The notes beneath the pieces were generated by a model. It was not told the origin of the DNA. It worked only from the letters and a program-made list of their open reading frames with translations, and searched no databases. Shown here piece after piece: positions 22,269 to 24,365 of a DNA stretch of 24,365 bases. The DNA is from Dehalococcoidia bacterium (GTDB lineage Bacteria; Chloroflexota; Dehalococcoidia; Bin125): positions 1-24,365 of the forward strand of contig RKRS01000082.1 of NCBI GenBank assembly GCA_007571275.1, written 5' to 3'. The position numbers and the translations under genes are program-made. Each line of letters opens with the position of its first letter. Position 1 is the stretch's first letter.

Positions 22269-23062
22269 CGGTTGAGCCAGCGTCGGTCGAGGAAATCGAC
22301 GACTGCGGTGTTGAATCGGTCAGGTTGCTCGAAATAGACGGAGTGTCCGGCCTCGGGAACGACAACGAACTCCGACCCCTGCATGGCCCGATGCGAGGCC
22401 TCCATCGCCTCAGGCGGGACGATGCGGTCGTGCTCCCCGACGATGTACAGCATCGGCATGCCGAATTGTCGTAGCAGTGGCATCGAGGAGCCGCGCCAGG
22501 TCGCAAGGCCCGGGGTCGGAGCGAGAAAGGTGGACGGACGCCTGGGGTTCCAACCGTTCATTCGTCGGTAGAGCCAGGTCAGTTGTGGATCGTTCCGTTC
22601 TGTGGCTGGGGCCAAGGCGCGCTGACGTAGCGTTTGGCCTGCGACGGTCTGGTAGTGGGCGGCCTGGATTGCCCGGACTTCGTCGTTCACTGCGCCGGCG
22701 AGTGTGCCAGAGAGAATCAGCGCTTCGATTCGCCCCGGGAAGATCAGAGCGAACGGAGTCGCCGTGCGTCCGCCCATGGAATGGGCGATCATCGCGAACC
22801 GGTCGATGTTGAGGTGTTCCAACAATGCGTGCAGGTCGTGCGGGAACGCTCGACGACCCGGGCCGCCGGGAACGTCGCGGCTGAGTCCAAACGCGCGATG
22901 GTCGAACGTGATGGTGTAGTAGCGCTCGCGGAAGACCGGCACGTTTCTCCACCAAACGAGATGGTTGCCACCCGCTCCGTGCGCCAGAATCAACGGCGGC
23001 GCGGACGGATCGCCGTGCGCTTCGTAGTAGAGATCGATCTCGTTGCAATGCAGGAACGGCAC
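22256..23062 (-). CDS. Alpha/beta-hydrolase
   Basis: A serine hydrolase of the alpha/beta fold, 268 aa, cytosolic. The nucleophile is S95 in IAHSMGGRT, the acid is D212 in GEHDRIVPPE and the base is H240 in EAGHSVYFEQP; the oxyanion-hole motif is AHGAGGNH (27-34). A cap region of about 65 residues (125-190) lies between core strands. Esterase, lactonase or C-C hydrolase activity is possible; nothing fixes the substrate. The GTG at 23062 (MPFLHCNEIDLYYEAHG) is chosen: homology begins here and it lies 7 bp after the cinA stop. An ATG at 23101 would add 13 basic residues and overlap cinA. glcD follows 21 bp downstream. Confidence 0.87.
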   Translation of the reverse strand: MPFLHCNEIDLYYEAHGDPSAPPLILAHGAGGNHLVWWRNVPVFRERYYTITFDHRAFGLSRDVPGGPGRRAFPHDLHALLEHLNIDRFAMIAHSMGGRTATPFALIFPGRIEALILSGTLAGAVNDEVRAIQAAHYQTVAGQTLRQRALAPATERNDPQLTWLYRRMNGWNPRRPSTFLAPTPGLATWRGSSMPLLRQFGMPMLYIVGEHDRIVPPEAMEASHRAMQGSEFVVVPEAGHSVYFEQPDRFNTAVVDFLDRRWLNRRQG

Positions 23063-23069
23063 GTGCGAC

Positions 23070-23561
23070 TCAGTCGTCGGCCGAGTCTTGCGCCGCCTCA
23101 AGCACGAGCTCGATCGAGCGGATGGCGGTCAGGCGCTTGTTGCCCTCGCGGTCGGAGTCCCAGACCTGACGCTCGGCGTGGGTACGATCCCCGGGTCCGG
23201 CGCAGGCAATCCAGACCGTGCCAACGGGACGTGACTCTGATCCGCCCGTCGGTCCCGTGATGCCGGTCTCAGCGACGCCGATGTCGGCGTTCAGCGTGTC
23301 GCGCACGCCGCGAGCCATCGCGATGGCGGCTGCTTCGGAGACGGAACCGTGCTCTCTCAGAAGGTCGCGCGAGACGCCGATCAGGTCGATCTTGGGATAG
23401 TTGTGGTAAGGCGCCGCGCCGCCGATCCATACTTTCGAACAGCCAGCGATGTCTGTGATCCAATGGCCGATCAGGCCACCCGTGTCGGTCTCTGCGGTGG
23501 CAAGCGTCAGCCCTCGCTCAGTCAAGGCGTCGACGAGTTGTTGGGCGATCGCTTCGGCCAT
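23070..23561 (-). CDS. CinA C-terminal domain protein (PncC-like) with altered active site
   Basis: Stand-alone CinA-C proteins such as PncC deamidate nicotinamide mononucleotide in NAD recycling. The 163-aa length is right, and the order of motifs is conserved: TLATAETDTGGLIGHWIT (19-36), CSKVWIGGAAPYHNYPKIDLIGV, GSVSEAAAIAMARGVR, ETGITGPTGG (98-107) and RPVGTVWIA. However, the family's AESCTGG loop with its catalytic serine reads AETDTGG, so Ser is replaced by Thr and Cys by Asp. The tyrosine and lysine of the Y-x-x-x-x-K segment are kept. It may be a variant amidase or may have lost that activity. The ATG at 23561 has no strong SD. It is followed by the hydrolase gene after 7 bp. Confidence 0.87.
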   Translation of the reverse strand: MAEAIAQQLVDALTERGLTLATAETDTGGLIGHWITDIAGCSKVWIGGAAPYHNYPKIDLIGVSRDLLREHGSVSEAAAIAMARGVRDTLNADIGVAETGITGPTGGSESRPVGTVWIACAGPGDRTHAERQVWDSDREGNKRLTAIRSIELVLEAAQDSADD

Positions 23562-23577
23562 GTGTCGGACGTTTCAG

Positions 23578-23898
23578 CTAGTCCTCGTTGTTGGTGAATC
23601 GATCCCAACCGAACATCAGGATCAGGATGAAGATCACGAGCACCAGGAAGGGCGCGAGCAGAATCGAGAACTGGTACCACTCCTCACGGTCGAAGTTGTT
23701 GACTCCGGTCCCGCCCTCGTCGGGCTCCGCCTGCTGCGGCGTCGACAGTTCGGCCTGGACGGGAGTTGCGTCGGCGGCGAGGATATCGCCGCTGTCAGTG
23801 AAGACCGGCTGAATCGCGGAGATCGCGACTAGCGCCAGCGCGGCAACGAGCGAGAGACGCGCCGCCGGCTTGATGATTGCTCGCAAGACGTCTCGCAT
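23578..23898 (-). CDS. Small membrane protein with N-terminal signal/anchor and C-terminal TM helix
   Basis: A 106-aa protein of no recognised family. A basic start (MRDVLRAIIKPAAR) precedes a hydrophobic helix at about 15-33, which could be a signal peptide or an anchor. An acidic, Pro/Gln/Thr-rich segment (35-72) precedes a strong C-terminal helix (about 75-98, ILLAPFLVLVIFILILMFGW) and a short polar tail. The middle would be outside the cell. The ATG at 23898 has GGAGGGG four bases upstream, which settles the start; longer readings overlap the upstream CoA-transferase. It ends 16 bp before cinA on the same strand. Function unknown. Confidence 0.7.
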   Translation of the reverse strand: MRDVLRAIIKPAARLSLVAALALVAISAIQPVFTDSGDILAADATPVQAELSTPQQAEPDEGGTGVNNFDREEWYQFSILLAPFLVLVIFILILMFGWDRFTNNED

Positions 23899-23953
23899 GG
23901 TTCCCCTCCGCTGACTCTCAGTTCGTCGCTGCGTCGTGGCTCTGATCTGTAGG

Positions 23954-24365
23954 TTATTCCAGCGCGCCCTCTCGCGCGAGGGCATCGATCCTGTCCTGAT
24001 CGTAGCCAAGCATCCGGCTCAGGACGTAGTCGGTATCTTCGCCCAGCCGCGGCGCCGGCGAGACGATCTCAGCCGGGGTCTCTGACAGCTTCCAGGGCGG
24101 CGGCAGCACCTGTCGCAAGTGTGTCTCGGGCGGTCGCACACTGACCGCTCCGCCGCGGGACTGGAAGTTCAGGGAATGATGGATGTCGCTGCCCCAGACG
24201 GACGCCGCCGCCGGTACGCCGGCAGCGCGAAGCGTCTCAGCAGTTTCCACCGCCGACCGCTCCGAAGTCCACGCTTCGATCATCGGCTTGAGCTCCGCGC
24301 GATGCTTCCAGCGCCTCAGCCCGGTGCGGAATCGGGGATCGTCGCGAAGATGGTCGAGGCCACTG
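23954..24365 (-). CDS. CaiB/BaiF (class III) CoA-transferase, C-terminal part
   Basis: The C-terminal 136 residues of a class III CoA-transferase; the start lies beyond the window. The frame is open to the edge (from HLRDDPRFRTGLRRWKHRAEL). It shows the usual C-terminal features: DPRF, then a helix with the KPMIEAWTSERS type, AGVPAAASVWGSDI, a segment corresponding to the conserved proline-rich acyl pocket (LPPPWKLSETPAEI), and the family tail SPAPRLGEDTDYVL. It is a third CoA-transferase in the window, from a different branch than the pair at 10938-13374, judging by its standard LGEDT tail. The next gene starts 55 bp downstream on the same strand. Confidence 0.9.
   Translation of the reverse strand, partial: SGLDHLRDDPRFRTGLRRWKHRAELKPMIEAWTSERSAVETAETLRAAGVPAAASVWGSDIHHSLNFQSRGGAVSVRPPETHLRQVLPPPWKLSETPAEIVSPAPRLGEDTDYVLSRMLGYDQDRIDALAREGALE

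Noticed and set aside
23899..24009. N-terminal extension of the two-TM protein
   Set aside because: It runs into the CoA-transferase coding end, is Arg/Thr-rich without features, and the ATG at 23898 has a strong SD.
1..24365. CRISPR array, IS element, prophage or toxin-antitoxin system
   Set aside because: No regularly spaced repeats, transposase, integrase or paired toxin/antitoxin motifs were seen on either strand.

Overview
The window looks like a chromosomal segment of a GC-rich, free-living bacterium, most likely of the phylum Chloroflexota. That placement is inference: it rests on the mix of CaiB/BaiF CoA-transferases, a HadA/HadB-like dehydratase pair, a GlcDEF oxidase, a compact histidine/cysteine protein and an Mrp without a CxxC motif. 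There is no rRNA or other decisive marker. I see no prophage, IS transposase or CRISPR array. Gene density is high, strands switch often, and convergent gene ends tend to carry hairpins.

Layout. 1-1900 (minus): hisS then prfA (cut by the window edge), translationally coupled through a hairpin. 1998-4202 (plus): a long RSH (ppGpp) enzyme with a probable leaderless start. 4220-5353 (minus): a class V aminotransferase-fold protein, sharing a 15-bp perfect terminator hairpin with rel. 5506-7059 (plus): comM/yifB behind a promoter crowded with GTTCT/AGAAC half-sites. Then tRNA-Arg(CCG), a minus-strand methyltransferase, and a plus-strand run of two cyclophilins (one membrane-anchored, one cytosolic) and a small membrane protein.

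9905-13374 is a divergent lipid/CoA island. A HadA-like and a HadB-like hydratase subunit lie on the minus strand, facing two tandem class III CoA-transferases on the plus strand whose reading frames overlap. 13375-13522 holds a dispersed palindromic repeat. Then come tRNA-Pro(TGG), pyrD and a 74-aa HH...CxC protein, all minus.

15316-17139 (plus): an Mrp-type P-loop ATPase whose N-terminal domain is mostly missing, directly abutting a NYN-domain putative RNase. 17170-24365 (minus) is a long co-oriented block. In order of transcription it holds a CoA-transferase (partial), a two-TM small protein, a CinA-C protein with an altered active site, an alpha/beta hydrolase, glcD-glcE-glcF and an MBL-fold hydrolase. 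It suggests oxidation of 2-hydroxyacids with electrons passed to the respiratory chain, beside acyl-CoA and ester or lactone hydrolysis.

The most interesting unexplained signals are non-coding: the comM promoter half-site cluster, the matching leaderless start motifs at rel and glcD, and SD-masking hairpins before prfA and pyrD. On the protein side they are the eroded Mrp, the overlapping CoA-transferase pair and the small HH...CxC protein.
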